In this document: one piece after another, positions 17,505-26,760 of the stretch
Position numbering within the stretch: the stretch's first letter is position 1
Layout of the letters: every line of letters begins with the position of its first letter
Origin: JAXLVB01 sp046329195
GTDB lineage: Bacteria; Bacteroidota; Bacteroidia; Cytophagales; Spirosomataceae
Length of the DNA: 64,000 nt
Direction: 5' to 3'
Assembly (NCBI GenBank): GCA_046329195.1
Contig: JAXLVB010000002.1
Coordinates: 2,046,001 to 2,110,000 of the forward strand
Translations under genes and position numbers: made by a program
The notes under the pieces: model-generated
Databases searched by the model: none
The model's input: only the letters and a program-made list of their open reading frames with translations
What the model was told of the DNA's origin: nothing

Positions 17505-17923
17505 CAGTCTTCGGGGAATGGAATGAACACAAACTTGGCAAAATCGCCGTCAACCACAAACAAGCACGCAAATTCGTCGGCACTTTTGTAGTTTTCTTTA
17601 AAAAAAGGCAGTGATTGTTCGGTGATGAGTTCACGGCTCAGAAAGTCATCCAAAAACGACGCAAAATAGTGCCATTGATTTTGCATCTCACCTTGCCGAA
17701 TCAGCAGTGACCCAATCGGTAACGTTGTTTTAGAAACGGCAAAAATAGGGTATTCTGAAAACCCACGCTTTCTAATTTGATAGGAAGTTTCTTTTAACAA
17801 CTCGGCTACTTTGGCAAAATCCTCTGAGATTTGCCCCAAGTACTTGCCATCCAGCTCAGGCGAGTTGGGGGCGTTGCTCAAGGCTTCAAATTCGTATTCA
17901 AATTGGTCGTTCATAATAGTCAT
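17504..17923 (-). CDS. Conserved hypothetical protein coupled to a methyltransferase
   Basis: 139 residues, acidic, no signal peptide or membrane span. Distinct stretches are ALSNAPNSPELDGKYLGQIS and DEFACLFVVDGDFAKFVFIP. I do not recognise the family. The start could also be 17914 (MNDQFEYEFEAL). The last base of its stop is the first base of the methyltransferase ATG, which suggests the two act together, perhaps as substrate and modifier. That pairing is inference. Confidence 0.65.
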   Translation of the reverse strand: MTIMNDQFEYEFEALSNAPNSPELDGKYLGQISEDFAKVAELLKETSYQIRKRGFSEYPIFAVSKTTLPIGSLLIRQGEMQNQWHYFASFLDDFLSRELITEQSLPFFKENYKSADEFACLFVVDGDFAKFVFIPFPED

Positions 17924-17930
17924 GTTGGCA

Positions 17931-17966
17931 AAACAGATTTCACGGCATGTGCCATGAAATCTGTTT
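17931..17966 (-). terminator. Hairpin between the tricorn-like protease gene and the coupled pair
   Basis: AAACAGATTTCA (17931-17942) and TGAAATCTGTTT (17955-17966) pair over 12 bp. It lies 14 nt past the end of the protease gene on its own strand. There is no U-tract after the stem in that direction, so it may be a weak terminator or a processing hairpin. Confidence 0.5.
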
Positions 17967-17980
17967 GCTTACTGTTCTTG

Positions 17981-20900
17981 CTATTTTATCTCTGTCAATA
18001 AGGCTTTTACGGCTTCTTCTAACTGCTGGTCTCGGCCTTTTGATACTACCTCGTAATCATTCCACACTTTAATATCAGGTTCGGTTTGCCAGTTTTCGAG
18101 ATACTTGCCATTCATGGCTTTAACTCCCAGCGGTGGCACACCCCAGCGGATACTATTGTCTTGTAGCGCCTCCCAGCCTGCAAAAGTACAAGTACCCGGC
18201 ACAGGTTGTCCTACCAATTTGCCTAGCTTCAACTCCTGTACCGTGAAGGCATAGCAATGTCCGTCAGAATAATTGGCTTCGTTGGCCATTGAGATACTTG
18301 GCTTAGTCCATCGGAAGTTTGGCTCAAACCCGTTAGAACGTTTGTCGGTAGTGTAGTCCATAAATTGCTTACCGCTCAAGAACATCGCTAAGTCTGCTAC
18401 CAAGTCGCCGCCGCCATTGAAACGGGTGTCTATCACAATCCCTTTTTTCGTGGCAAATTTGCCCATTACTTCCTCGTAAGTAGTGCGGAAAGCGCCATCG
18501 TTCATACCCGGAATGTGTACGTACCCCAATTGGCCATTGCTTAGTTTCTCTACTTCGTCTTGGTTTCGTTTGACCCAGCGCTTGTACAAGAGTTGGTTTT
18601 CTTCGCCGGTGGTAATGGGTTTGACGATGATTTCACGGCGAGCAGTTCCGTCCAAAATCCCCAACAACGTATTTTTACCTGCTTTACGGTTAAGGTATTG
18701 CGCCAAATCTTTGTCTGCTGTAATAGCCTCGCCATCAACACTTTCGATGATAACACCTGCCTTTACATTTAAGCCTGCTTTGTCCAAAGGGCCATCTTTG
18801 ATGACTTCGTCAATCCGAATACCCGCACCGCTGTAAGTTGGGTCGTAAAAAGCTCCAATCGAAGCCGTGATGTCGCCATTAGCATTGAACGACCCGTAAC
18901 TCGAACCGCTGTGCGACACGTTGAGTTCGCCTAGTAGTTCTGAAAGCATTTCTGAAAACTCGTAGTTATTGCCAATATGAGGCAAATATTTTTCATAATC
19001 AGGCTTGTAGCTATCCCAGTTGATGCCATGAAACGAAGCCGTGTAAAAAGTCTTTTTGGTACGGCGCCACACGTGCTCAAACATGAACTGGCGTTCGGCG
19101 GCTACATCGAGGGTCATTTCGCCATTGATACTGACAGGGTCTTGCTTGCCTGACGCCGGGTCAATTTTGAGAATACGACCGTCGGTGTTCATGAAAATAT
19201 TCTTCTGGTCTTTGTCCCACACCATACTACCACCGCCACTATTAAGTGCTAGCACTTGCTTGGTTTCACGAGTACGCAGATTGGTACTCCAAAGGTTGAA
19301 TCCACGCTCAAAACGAGCTAAATAATAGAGCATGTCGCCATCTTTGTTGATGAGTGCATCTGACAAACTCGACGAGTGGATAGTCAATTTAGCCTTACGC
19401 TGCGCTACGTTTTCAAAGTCAAGCACCAAAATGCTGTCTTTCTTCACCGTTTTTTTCTTAGAAGTATCGGCCTTGGCCGCTTTTTCTTCTATTTCTTTGG
19501 CTAAAGCCGCTTCTTCTTTGCTAAGTTTGAACTTATCAAATGCTTCTTGATTAAAAAACATCGCATACACATCTGACTGAGCGCCACCACTTTGGGCTGC
19601 TGCTCGTAAGCCATCTCGGTTACTAAACCAAATTATGGCTTTACCACCCAGCACCCATTTGGCACGGAAATCTTGAAAGCCGCTCTCGGTCAAGTTAATG
19701 ACTTTGCTCTTGCCATCAGTACCAATAATGCCTACTTCGCCAGCGGCAATACCGGGCACACTGTAATCAAAAAGCATCCACTTGCCGTCGGGACTCCATT
19801 GAAAGTACTGGTCATTGTCGCCCATCGAAAATAGCTCACGGTCGGTCAAAATAACACGGCTTTGCTTGCTGGCTATGTTGTAAATCTTGAGCGTCATGCG
19901 ATCTTCGATGTAAGCAATCTCCTTACCATCAGGCGAATACACTGGCTGGTAGTTCTCTTTTTCGTTGGCGATGATGGGCATTTCTTTCAGTAAGGTAGAA
20001 GCGTAAAAATATAATTCTTCGCTTCGAGTCATACGAGTTTCGTAAATCTTCCAGCTATTTCCTCGCTCCGAAGAGTACAGCAACGCTTTACCATCGGGCG
20101 AAAAGCTCACAGTACGTTCTTGCTCAGGTGTATTGGTAATGCGCTTGGTTAAGCCGCCTTCTACGGCACTCACAAATACCTCACCTCTGAAAATGTAAGC
20201 TACTTCTTTGCCGTTGGGCGAAATGGCTAAGTCACGTACGCCACCATTAACCGACACCACTTGTTCATTATTGCGGCGGGCATCTACGGCTATTTGTACC
20301 GCCACTTTTTGAGGCCGCCCTCCTGTTTTAAGGGTGTAAAGGTCGCCATCGTAGCTAAAGCAAAGAGTACCGTCTTGTGCCTGACTCAAAAACCGAACAG
20401 GGTGTTTTTTGAACGACGTCAGTGCTTCGGTTTTGCTGGGATTATCCAACGAGAACTTGTGTACATTGAAAGACCCATTGGCTTCACTCAAATAAACAAT
20501 ACTTTTCTCGCCATCGCTGAACAGCGGGTTACGGTCTTCGCCGTTGAAACTGCTGAGTTTCGTGTGTTTTTGTGTTTTGGTATCGTACAGCCAAATATCA
20601 CGAGTGATGGACGAGGTGTGGTGTTTTCGCCAGGTATTCTCGCCACCTTTTTTGTCGTGATAAATCAGTTTGCTGCCGTCTTTGCTGAATTTTACGTCTT
20701 CGGCAGGGGTAGTAAACACTTGTTCGACCTTCCCCCCTTTGAGTGAAACGGTGTAAAGTTCTGGCTGTGAACCCGTTGGAAACTGACGATTGGCGGCAAG
20801 GTCTTGACGAGCTGCCCCAAAAACAACCCGCTGCCCATCGGGGCTAAAATCGTAGGGGTACTCATTCGCCGAATGGAAGGTCAGACGTTTGGCCTCGCCG

Positions 20901-21202
20901 CCTTCTACCGAAATGGTAAAAATGTCAAAATTGCCGAATCGGTCTGAGGCAAAGGCAATGGTTTTACTGTCTTTGCTCCAAACGGGCATAAAATCATGGG
21001 CTTCGTGAAAAGTGAGTGGCAAGGCTGGACCACCTGTGGCAGCCACTTTCCAGAGGTCGCCTTTGTAGGTAAATACGATGGTCTTGCCATCGGGCGAAAT
21101 ACTGGGGTAACGCAACCAACTGACATTTTGGGCCCAAATGGAAGTTGTAGAAATGAGCCAACACGTAGCAATCGCTACAATAGAGAGGAGTTTTTTACTC
21201 AT
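17981..21202 (-). CDS. Tricorn-like S41 peptidase with beta-propellers and PDZ domain
   Basis: 1073 residues with signal peptide (MSKKLLSIVAIATCWLISTT, cut after WAQ). About 20-650 are TolB/PD40 propeller blades (RYPSISPDGKTIVFTYKG, VSFSPDGKALLYSSERG). After a helical insert with ALAKEIEEKAAKADTSKKK come a core helical region, a PDZ domain (GAGIRIDEVIKDGPLDKAGL) and the S41 domain with VDTRFNGGGDLVADLAMFLSG. The candidate nucleophile is the Ser in NYSDGHCY, before FTVQELKLGKLVG. Tricorn proteins degrade peptides; this secreted form is likely periplasmic. Domain order and length fit Bacteroidota tricorn homologues. Confidence 0.9.
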   Translation of the reverse strand: MSKKLLSIVAIATCWLISTTSIWAQNVSWLRYPSISPDGKTIVFTYKGDLWKVAATGGPALPLTFHEAHDFMPVWSKDSKTIAFASDRFGNFDIFTISVEGGEAKRLTFHSANEYPYDFSPDGQRVVFGAARQDLAANRQFPTGSQPELYTVSLKGGKVEQVFTTPAEDVKFSKDGSKLIYHDKKGGENTWRKHHTSSITRDIWLYDTKTQKHTKLSSFNGEDRNPLFSDGEKSIVYLSEANGSFNVHKFSLDNPSKTEALTSFKKHPVRFLSQAQDGTLCFSYDGDLYTLKTGGRPQKVAVQIAVDARRNNEQVVSVNGGVRDLAISPNGKEVAYIFRGEVFVSAVEGGLTKRITNTPEQERTVSFSPDGKALLYSSERGNSWKIYETRMTRSEELYFYASTLLKEMPIIANEKENYQPVYSPDGKEIAYIEDRMTLKIYNIASKQSRVILTDRELFSMGDNDQYFQWSPDGKWMLFDYSVPGIAAGEVGIIGTDGKSKVINLTESGFQDFRAKWVLGGKAIIWFSNRDGLRAAAQSGGAQSDVYAMFFNQEAFDKFKLSKEEAALAKEIEEKAAKADTSKKKTVKKDSILVLDFENVAQRKAKLTIHSSSLSDALINKDGDMLYYLARFERGFNLWSTNLRTRETKQVLALNSGGGSMVWDKDQKNIFMNTDGRILKIDPASGKQDPVSINGEMTLDVAAERQFMFEHVWRRTKKTFYTASFHGINWDSYKPDYEKYLPHIGNNYEFSEMLSELLGELNVSHSGSSYGSFNANGDITASIGAFYDPTYSGAGIRIDEVIKDGPLDKAGLNVKAGVIIESVDGEAITADKDLAQYLNRKAGKNTLLGILDGTARREIIVKPITTGEENQLLYKRWVKRNQDEVEKLSNGQLGYVHIPGMNDGAFRTTYEEVMGKFATKKGIVIDTRFNGGGDLVADLAMFLSGKQFMDYTTDKRSNGFEPNFRWTKPSISMANEANYSDGHCYAFTVQELKLGKLVGQPVPGTCTFAGWEALQDNSIRWGVPPLGVKAMNGKYLENWQTEPDIKVWNDYEVVSKGRDQQLEEAVKALLTEIK

Positions 21203-21615
21203 GGCGTTAGGTTAAAATGTTGATGAATCAAGGGGCAAGTTACAGAAAAGCCCTGAATCTGCTGAAAATAGCGGGTTGAATTGTTTAGATTTTAGAATCC
21301 TATCATCAATGACTGCATCGTTTTGTTCTATTACTTATCGTTGAATTCGCTGATGTAGTATCCTTCTTTTATGAAAATTCACGCTTGTGCCTTACCCACT
21401 CAATCTCAATTGAATACTCCTGATAAACACTATGATTATGTAGATAGTTTTGAAACACGGCTAGACGGCGCTTCGCAGCAAAGGAGCTTAAAAAGATATA
21501 GAAGGGCTTTTTTACGAGGCAACAAAATGGGTTGAGGGATTTATACCCCAACCCGTTTTTGACATAAAAAATTACGCATTTGGTGATAGTAGTAGAGTCA
21601 GAAATATGAAATCAA
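21203..21615. other. 413-bp gap between two minus-strand genes
   Basis: It carries the upstream region of the tricorn-like gene and the terminator of the downstream oxidoreductase. A 60-codon minus-strand ORF at 21369-21551 has no protein-like features. No strict promoter match was found. Confidence 0.4.
21524..21559 (-). terminator. Terminator of the Gfo/Idh/MocA gene
   Basis: AAAATGGGTTGAGGG and CCCCAACCCGTTTT pair with two mismatches around a short AT loop, 57 nt past the stop. T-rich in the minus-strand direction. Confidence 0.6.
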
Positions 21616-22788
21616 CTACACCACAGGCCATTTGAAAGTAGAACTGAGGTTGATACGTCGTCCGGTTTCTTGCGATTTTCGGGCAGCTTCTATGATTTCT
21701 AGAACATGCAGAGCGTGTTCGGCGGCAATGAGTGGTTCTTTGCCTAAGGCCAAACTTTCGGCAATAACCGAGGCTCCTTGCTCCCACACATACGTACCTG
21801 CATCCGGCATAAAGCGCTGAATATCTTCGTGTTCAAAAGTAGCCATATCCACACCGAAGGGCTTCCAATCATAGCCAATCAGGTTCATGTTGCCTCGTGT
21901 ACCATAAATGGTAATGGTGGGTTTTTCTTGCCCTTTCCCGTCGTGGCCATACGGGTCAAAATAGTTGAACCCACACTGCACATGCGACAACACACCCTTG
22001 CCGTGGTCCATTAGCACCATTGCGTTGTCCTCGGCCTCCACCTTAATTTGTCCTTTGTTATCGGTAAGGCGGTTGGGGGTCACAATACTCGTCATCGCCA
22101 TTACGGCTTTAGCGGGTCCCAATAAGCCTGTAATAGTAGCCAAATTATAGACCCCTAAATCAGGTAAACTACCGCCTCCATTCTCATAAAAAAACGCCGA
22201 CCACGTTGGTCCCAAATGCCCATAATGAGCATGCGCCGCCGAAACGTTACCTAATTTTCCTGCTTGAATACTACGAGACATAAATGCAAACTGCGGACTA
22301 TTCACCACCGCTGGAGCACCCCAAAGTCGAAGTCCTTTCTGAATGGCCAAGTCGAGCAAAGCCCGTCCTTCTTGGTAGGTATTGGCCATGGGTTTTTCGC
22401 TCCACACGTGTTTGCCAGCCAACAATGCTTGCTTGTTGAGGCGTCCGTGTTCTTGCATATTGGTCAAATTCACCATCAGGTCAAACGCTGCGCCTTTCAG
22501 TAGCTCGTCGATATGAGGATAATGATGCGGGATGTGGTATTTTTCGGCAGCTTTTTGGGCACGTTCGGGAATAATATCACACGTACTCACCAGCTCTACA
22601 TACGGTGATTTGGAAAGGTGAGGCAAATACATGTTTGACACACTTCCGCAGCCAATTACCCCAATCCGTATTTTTTTATCAGCGGGTGAGGGTGCAGCAT
22701 CTGTAACAAAGGGGCTTAGCATAGCAGCTACACCAAGTAGGCCACATTGTTGAAGAAATTCTTTTCGGTTGATGGAGTCGTTGGTCAT
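21616..22788 (-). CDS. Secreted Gfo/Idh/MocA-family oxidoreductase
   Basis: 390 residues. The N-terminus (NRKEFLQQCGLLGVAAML, then SPFVTDA) looks like a Tat-type leader with an RK rather than RR pair, as often seen for Bacteroidota members of this family. The NAD(P) domain follows with IRIGVIGCGSVSNMYLPHL, and the family catalytic EKP sits in KHVWSEKPMANTYQEG. NGGGSLPDLGVYNLATITGL is the second-domain signature. Such enzymes oxidise or reduce sugar derivatives; the substrate is unknown. It is 36 nt downstream of the esterase/lactonase fusion, so the two probably form a carbohydrate-related operon. Confidence 0.9.
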   Translation of the reverse strand: MTNDSINRKEFLQQCGLLGVAAMLSPFVTDAAPSPADKKIRIGVIGCGSVSNMYLPHLSKSPYVELVSTCDIIPERAQKAAEKYHIPHHYPHIDELLKGAAFDLMVNLTNMQEHGRLNKQALLAGKHVWSEKPMANTYQEGRALLDLAIQKGLRLWGAPAVVNSPQFAFMSRSIQAGKLGNVSAAHAHYGHLGPTWSAFFYENGGGSLPDLGVYNLATITGLLGPAKAVMAMTSIVTPNRLTDNKGQIKVEAEDNAMVLMDHGKGVLSHVQCGFNYFDPYGHDGKGQEKPTITIYGTRGNMNLIGYDWKPFGVDMATFEHEDIQRFMPDAGTYVWEQGASVIAESLALGKEPLIAAEHALHVLEIIEAARKSQETGRRINLSSTFKWPVV

Positions 22789-22824
22789 GATTTGTCAGGT
22801 TAGAGTCTAAAGATAAAGCTTGTT

Positions 22825-24576
22825 TCAAAGCCGAGGAGTAGGAGTTTTATTGGGACTTTCAAACGGATTGGCTCCTCGAACTTTGAGTTTACGACGATAT
22901 ACTTTGTCCACACAAGATACATACAACGTATCAAAATTAGCACCTCCCAAGCATACATTTGATGCTTGCCCCGAAGGTACAGGCAAAATGGCATTTACTC
23001 GACCTAATTGGTCTAAAACCTGGATACCGGAGCGAGTGGCTACATAAATTCGACCATCTCGGTCGCATTTGAGGCCATCGGCCCAAGCGTTTTCGTACGT
23101 ATCCAGCACATGCAACCAGCCAAATCGCTGCTTGCTGGTAAGCGTGCCGTCGGGTTTGACTTGATACACCCACACCCAATGCGAGGCAGACTCCGTTACG
23201 TACAACTGTGTTTGGTCTGGCGACAAACAAAGGCCATTGGCAAACTTCAGCCCTTCATCTACTACTACCTTTTCGCCGCTGGGCCGAATCAAATACAACT
23301 TACTGGGCCGTTCTGTACCATCGGGCGAGGTCACGTAAAGATTGCCATTTTGTGCCATCACTAAGTCGTTACCTGCTATGTTGCTGGCTACAACCGTTTC
23401 TTTTCCCGAGGGGTCATAGCTTAAGATTTGCTTGGTAGCCCCGGCCACTATGTAGCGCTTTCCATCGACTCCAAATACGGTTCCACTTGCCTGTTTTGAG
23501 TCGAGAGGTAGTTGTGCTACATTGCCATCTAAGACCACTTTATACGATTTTGAAGCCTTTATATCTTGAAAAAACACCTCGCCTGCTGCATTGGCGGCAG
23601 TACCTTCGGTAAAAGTATAACCTGAACCCACCAGTTCCCAACCTTGGTCTGGAAGCAGAAGGTCGCTTAAAAACTGATTCTTAGAGGTTCCTATTCCTAC
23701 TTTTTGGGGCCAATCTTTCCACAACCAACGCATGGCCTCAGGGAACACCGAAGTGCCGTGTTTGCCATTGTGGGCACCTTCGCCCCAGACGTGTTTCACT
23801 TCATATCCTGCAAAAATCAAGGACCGTTCCATACTCTCGTTGGCTTTCCACCAGTCGCCCGCATAAATATTGAGGTCATTAGAACCATCTTGCAAAAAAA
23901 TTCGGATGGGCTTAGGTTCATATTTTCGCACCAAGGTAGTGTAACGGTCAGCTCCCCGAAGCCCCACGTACGTGCCAATGGCACTGAACACCCTCGAAAA
24001 AGCATCGGGGCGTTCCCAAGCGGCCGTAAAGGCACATACGGCTCCACTACTAGAGCCGCCAATGGCTCGGTCGTTGCCACTTGTTGAAAGTCGAATCGGG
24101 CGGCCATCGCTGGTTTTCTGTTTTTCGACTTCCGGTAGCAGTTCTTCTAAGATAAACCGAGCGTAGGAATCGCCTAATCCATCGTATTCAAAACTTCGAT
24201 TGAATCGGTCTTGTGCTGCATCTGGATTCGCTGCTTTTACTCGTCCGTGCATCACAAATACGCCAATCGTAATCGGCATTTCTTTGTTATGGATCAAGTT
24301 ATCAAATACCGTAGGGGCTTTCCACTGGATTCCGTCTTGATTCACATACACGCAGGCAGGCTGAGTAGGGTTGTACTGAGCAGGTACATACACCCAATAT
24401 TCACGCCAAGTATCAGGAAAGATGGTAGAGTTTTCAAAGGTAAACTTCAAGATTTCGCCTTTGGGAACTCCAGCTTGCTCAACTGAAGCGGGGTCATCTG
24501 GGTAATTTTCGACAGGTGCTTGGGCAAATGCTACCCATTGGCAAGCCACCAAAGCTAGGCAGAGTACAAATTTCAT
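22825..24576 (-). CDS. Secreted esterase fused to an SMP-30/gluconolactonase-like propeller
   Basis: 583 residues with signal peptide MKFVLCLALVACQWVAFAQ. The N-terminal half is an alpha/beta-hydrolase of the Fes/IroE-like esterase type (PF00756): REYWVYVPAQY, nucleophile elbow IGGSSSGAVCAFTAAWERPD, acid in FLQDGSNDLN, and His in GEGAHNGKHG. The C-terminal half is a lactonase-type propeller: GKRYIVAGATKQILSYDPSG, KFANGLCLSPDQTQLYVTES, WADGLKCDRDGRIYVATRSG. Together they could hydrolyse an ester and then a lactone of a sugar acid; that is inference. It is cotranscribed with the downstream Gfo/Idh/MocA gene. Confidence 0.88.
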   Translation of the reverse strand: MKFVLCLALVACQWVAFAQAPVENYPDDPASVEQAGVPKGEILKFTFENSTIFPDTWREYWVYVPAQYNPTQPACVYVNQDGIQWKAPTVFDNLIHNKEMPITIGVFVMHGRVKAANPDAAQDRFNRSFEYDGLGDSYARFILEELLPEVEKQKTSDGRPIRLSTSGNDRAIGGSSSGAVCAFTAAWERPDAFSRVFSAIGTYVGLRGADRYTTLVRKYEPKPIRIFLQDGSNDLNIYAGDWWKANESMERSLIFAGYEVKHVWGEGAHNGKHGTSVFPEAMRWLWKDWPQKVGIGTSKNQFLSDLLLPDQGWELVGSGYTFTEGTAANAAGEVFFQDIKASKSYKVVLDGNVAQLPLDSKQASGTVFGVDGKRYIVAGATKQILSYDPSGKETVVASNIAGNDLVMAQNGNLYVTSPDGTERPSKLYLIRPSGEKVVVDEGLKFANGLCLSPDQTQLYVTESASHWVWVYQVKPDGTLTSKQRFGWLHVLDTYENAWADGLKCDRDGRIYVATRSGIQVLDQLGRVNAILPVPSGQASNVCLGGANFDTLYVSCVDKVYRRKLKVRGANPFESPNKTPTPRL

Positions 24577-24720
24577 AGGATGTTAGTTTAGAGGAGTTCG
24601 TTACGCAAGGAAAGGTAAGTAAAAATATCTGATTTCCATTTCTGATTTATCAGGTGGGTGTAGGACAAGTTTGATTGAGAAGTATAGTATTCAAGCAAAG
24701 AGAGCTGCTTGTTTCGACGA

Positions 24721-24797
24721 CTGACAGGGTCAGAGAGCTAAGGTAGCCCCCCACTGTCAGCGTCTTTTTCCCTGACAGTGGTCTCTGACCCTGTCAG
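24721..24797. repeat. REP-like branched palindrome with nested arms
   Basis: Outer arms CTGACAGGGTCAGAGA (24721-24736) and its exact complement (24782-24797) give a 16-bp stem. They enclose a second perfect stem, CCACTGTCAG (24751-24760) with CTGACAGTGG (24772-24781). The core CTGTCAG/CTGACAG resembles, but is not identical to, the palindromes around the RAYT gene at 61-62 kb. Not T-tailed, so a transposase-mobilised repeat is more likely than a terminator. Confidence 0.75.
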
Positions 24798-24899
24798 CGG
24801 ATACCGCCCAGCGAATGTCGCCCAGCAGAATATTAGACATACTTTTTCTGACTTGTCCTAAACCCTATCAGGTTCAAGCCAAATCCTCTCGAATATATG

Positions 24900-24931
24900 T
24901 TGTATAAATGAGCCTTTTTAGGCTACCTTTG
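24900..24931 (+). promoter_or_regulatory. Bacteroidota sigma-A promoter of the 85-residue membrane protein
   Basis: TTG at 24900-24902 and TACCTTTG at 24924-24931 are separated by 21 nt, a good match to the TTG/TAnnTTTG promoter. The ATG follows 21 nt later. Confidence 0.65.
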
Positions 24932-24951
24932 TACCGAAATTCAATCATTCT

Positions 24952-25209
24952 ATGAGCACAAACGACAACTCTTTTACCATTAAAGAAACCCTGCTGTTGT
25001 CGGCAGCTGTTGGCTTTTTTATTATTTGGGTAGGCGAGGTGTTTCAAGGGATTCCTCTCAAGGCAAGTTACTTTTGGGTGATGTTTTCGGTAGGTTGTTT
25101 ATTTGCTTTTCAGTACACCAAAAACAAACGGATTCGAGAACAAGAACAGCAAAATTCTTCTAACTCAACGACGACAAACGTCAAAAAATCAAAGAAAGTA
25201 AAAAAATAA
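24952..25209 (+). CDS. Small two-span membrane protein, unknown
   Basis: 85 residues: two hydrophobic segments (ETLLLSAAVGFFIIWVGEVF and SYFWVMFSVGCLFAFQYT) joined by a short loop, then a basic, Ser/Thr/Asn-rich tail ending KKSKKVKK. Topology suggests an inner-membrane protein with a cytosolic basic tail. It has a convincing promoter. No family recognised. Confidence 0.65.
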   Translation: MSTNDNSFTIKETLLLSAAVGFFIIWVGEVFQGIPLKASYFWVMFSVGCLFAFQYTKNKRIREQEQQNSSNSTTTNVKKSKKVKK

Positions 25210-25334
25210 TCACTACCTAAGTTACTCATAATCAACCTTATAGTTGATATGTGTCTGCTTTTTCCTGAAAATTTTACAAGCAAACTGTCAACTTTTATTG
25301 TATCTTCATCCTCAAATCATCTTTTCTCCACTGA

Positions 25335-26663
25335 ATGAACTCCCAGGAGTTTACCATCATTTTTATTTCTGTGTTAGCGTCAGCGTTTTTTTCGGGCGTT
25401 GAAATGGCCTTTGTGTCGGCTAATAAACTTTACTTTGAGTTACAAGCCAAACAAGGTATCTTGACAGGAACCATCATCTCGAAGTTCCTTAAGCAGCCAT
25501 CTCGCTTTATTGGTACCATGCTCATCGGTAATACCTTGGCACTGGTACTGTATGGCTTGTACATGGAAGGGTTCTTGCACCATTTATTTCAGCCTTTGCT
25601 GGCTGGTTTGCCAGATTCGTTTCAGTTTCTGAACAACGAAATCGTTGAGATCCTTATCCCTTCTATCGTTGCTACGATTCTGATTTTGGCGTTAGCAGAG
25701 TTTACCCCTAAGAGCGTATTTTTGTTGAATCCTGACTTTTTCTTGGAGGTTTTGGCGGTACCCATTTGGATTGTGTATTACATAATGCTTCCATTGGTGT
25801 ACACCATCGTGAGTCTCTCTAAATGGTTTATCATCAATATTTTACGGCTTGAATACTCTGAAAACAAACCTGCTTTTGGCTTAACCGACCTCAACAATTA
25901 TATCAAGAACCTCAACAAAAACGATAATAAGGAAGAAGAAGTAGCAGAGGTAGATACCAAGATTTTTAATAATGCCTTGGAGTTTAAAGAGGTGAAAGTC
26001 AGAGACTGTATGATTCCTCGTACCGACATCATGGCAATTGATGTGGATAATACCATTGAGGAGTTACGCAGGAGTTTTGTCGAAAGTGGTCATTCAAAAA
26101 TATTGATTTATCGAGATTCTATCGAAGACGTCATCGGCTACTGTCATTCGTTGGCTTTGTTCAAAAAGCCCAAAGATATTCGTAGTATTCTGACCCCCAT
26201 CTTCATAGTACCCGAGGCCATGCCTGCTCAAGACTTAATGGTACAACTAAGTGCCGAACGAAAAAGTGTGGCGTTGGTAGTAGATGAATTTGGAGGTACC
26301 TCTGGGCTGGTTTGTTTGGAAGACATCATGGAACAAATTTTTGGCGAAATCCACGATGAATATGACAACTCAGACGAATGGATTGAGAAAAAACTTGACG
26401 ACAAAACCTACGAACTTTCGGCCCGCCTTGAGATTGATTATCTGAACGAAAAATACGGTTGGAATCTCCCCGAAGGCGATTACGATACCCTCGGCGGCTT
26501 GATTATTACGGTCAATGAAGATTTGCCCGAAATCAACGAGGTGGTTTCACTTCCACCATTTACCTTCCAAGTCCTCACCATGCAAGATGCCCGTCTCGAT
26601 ACTGTACGCCTAAGTATTACAGGCTCTTTAGAAGAGCGTAAAATCAAGGAAATCAGGCATTAA
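25335..26663 (+). CDS. CNNM/CorC-type CBS-domain membrane protein (GldE-like)
   Basis: 442 residues. The N-terminal DUF21 (CNNM) domain has four hydrophobic segments, including LASAFFSGVEMAFVSANKLY and FIGTMLIGNTLALVLYGLY. Two CBS motifs follow (VRDCMIPRTDIMAID, KSVALVVDEFGGTSGLV with LEDIMEQIFGEIHDEYD), and a CorC_HlyC domain ends it (LEIDYLNEKYGWNLPEGDYD, TLGGLI). Relatives include magnesium/cobalt efflux proteins and the gliding-associated GldE of Flavobacteria. No gld neighbours are present, so the role is open. It ends at a strong bidirectional terminator. Confidence 0.9.
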   Translation: MNSQEFTIIFISVLASAFFSGVEMAFVSANKLYFELQAKQGILTGTIISKFLKQPSRFIGTMLIGNTLALVLYGLYMEGFLHHLFQPLLAGLPDSFQFLNNEIVEILIPSIVATILILALAEFTPKSVFLLNPDFFLEVLAVPIWIVYYIMLPLVYTIVSLSKWFIINILRLEYSENKPAFGLTDLNNYIKNLNKNDNKEEEVAEVDTKIFNNALEFKEVKVRDCMIPRTDIMAIDVDNTIEELRRSFVESGHSKILIYRDSIEDVIGYCHSLALFKKPKDIRSILTPIFIVPEAMPAQDLMVQLSAERKSVALVVDEFGGTSGLVCLEDIMEQIFGEIHDEYDNSDEWIEKKLDDKTYELSARLEIDYLNEKYGWNLPEGDYDTLGGLIITVNEDLPEINEVVSLPPFTFQVLTMQDARLDTVRLSITGSLEERKIKEIRH

Positions 26664-26680
26664 GGAGGTGTTACCTAATA

Positions 26681-26718
26681 TCAAAAGGGGCTGGCGAAAA
26701 ATCGCCAGCCCCTTTTGA
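26681..26718. terminator. Strong bidirectional terminator
   Basis: TCAAAAGGGGCTGGCGA (26681-26697) and its exact complement (26702-26718) form a 17-bp stem on an AAAA loop, between two convergent genes. Confidence 0.9.
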
Positions 26719-26760
26719 TTCTGAAGGCAGTTTAGCAATAAACAGGATTTTGGATAGCTT

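Larger units (their letters stand above)
24577..24951. other. 375-bp intergenic region with a large palindromic element
   Basis: Separates two divergent genes. It contains the branched palindrome at 24721-24797, a short direct repeat CGCCCAGC just after it (near 24805-24830), and the promoter of the following small gene. No ORF of interest. Confidence 0.5.

Noticed and set aside
21369..21551. 60-codon minus-strand ORF downstream of the Gfo/Idh/MocA gene
   Set aside because: No conserved features, and it runs through the terminator hairpin.
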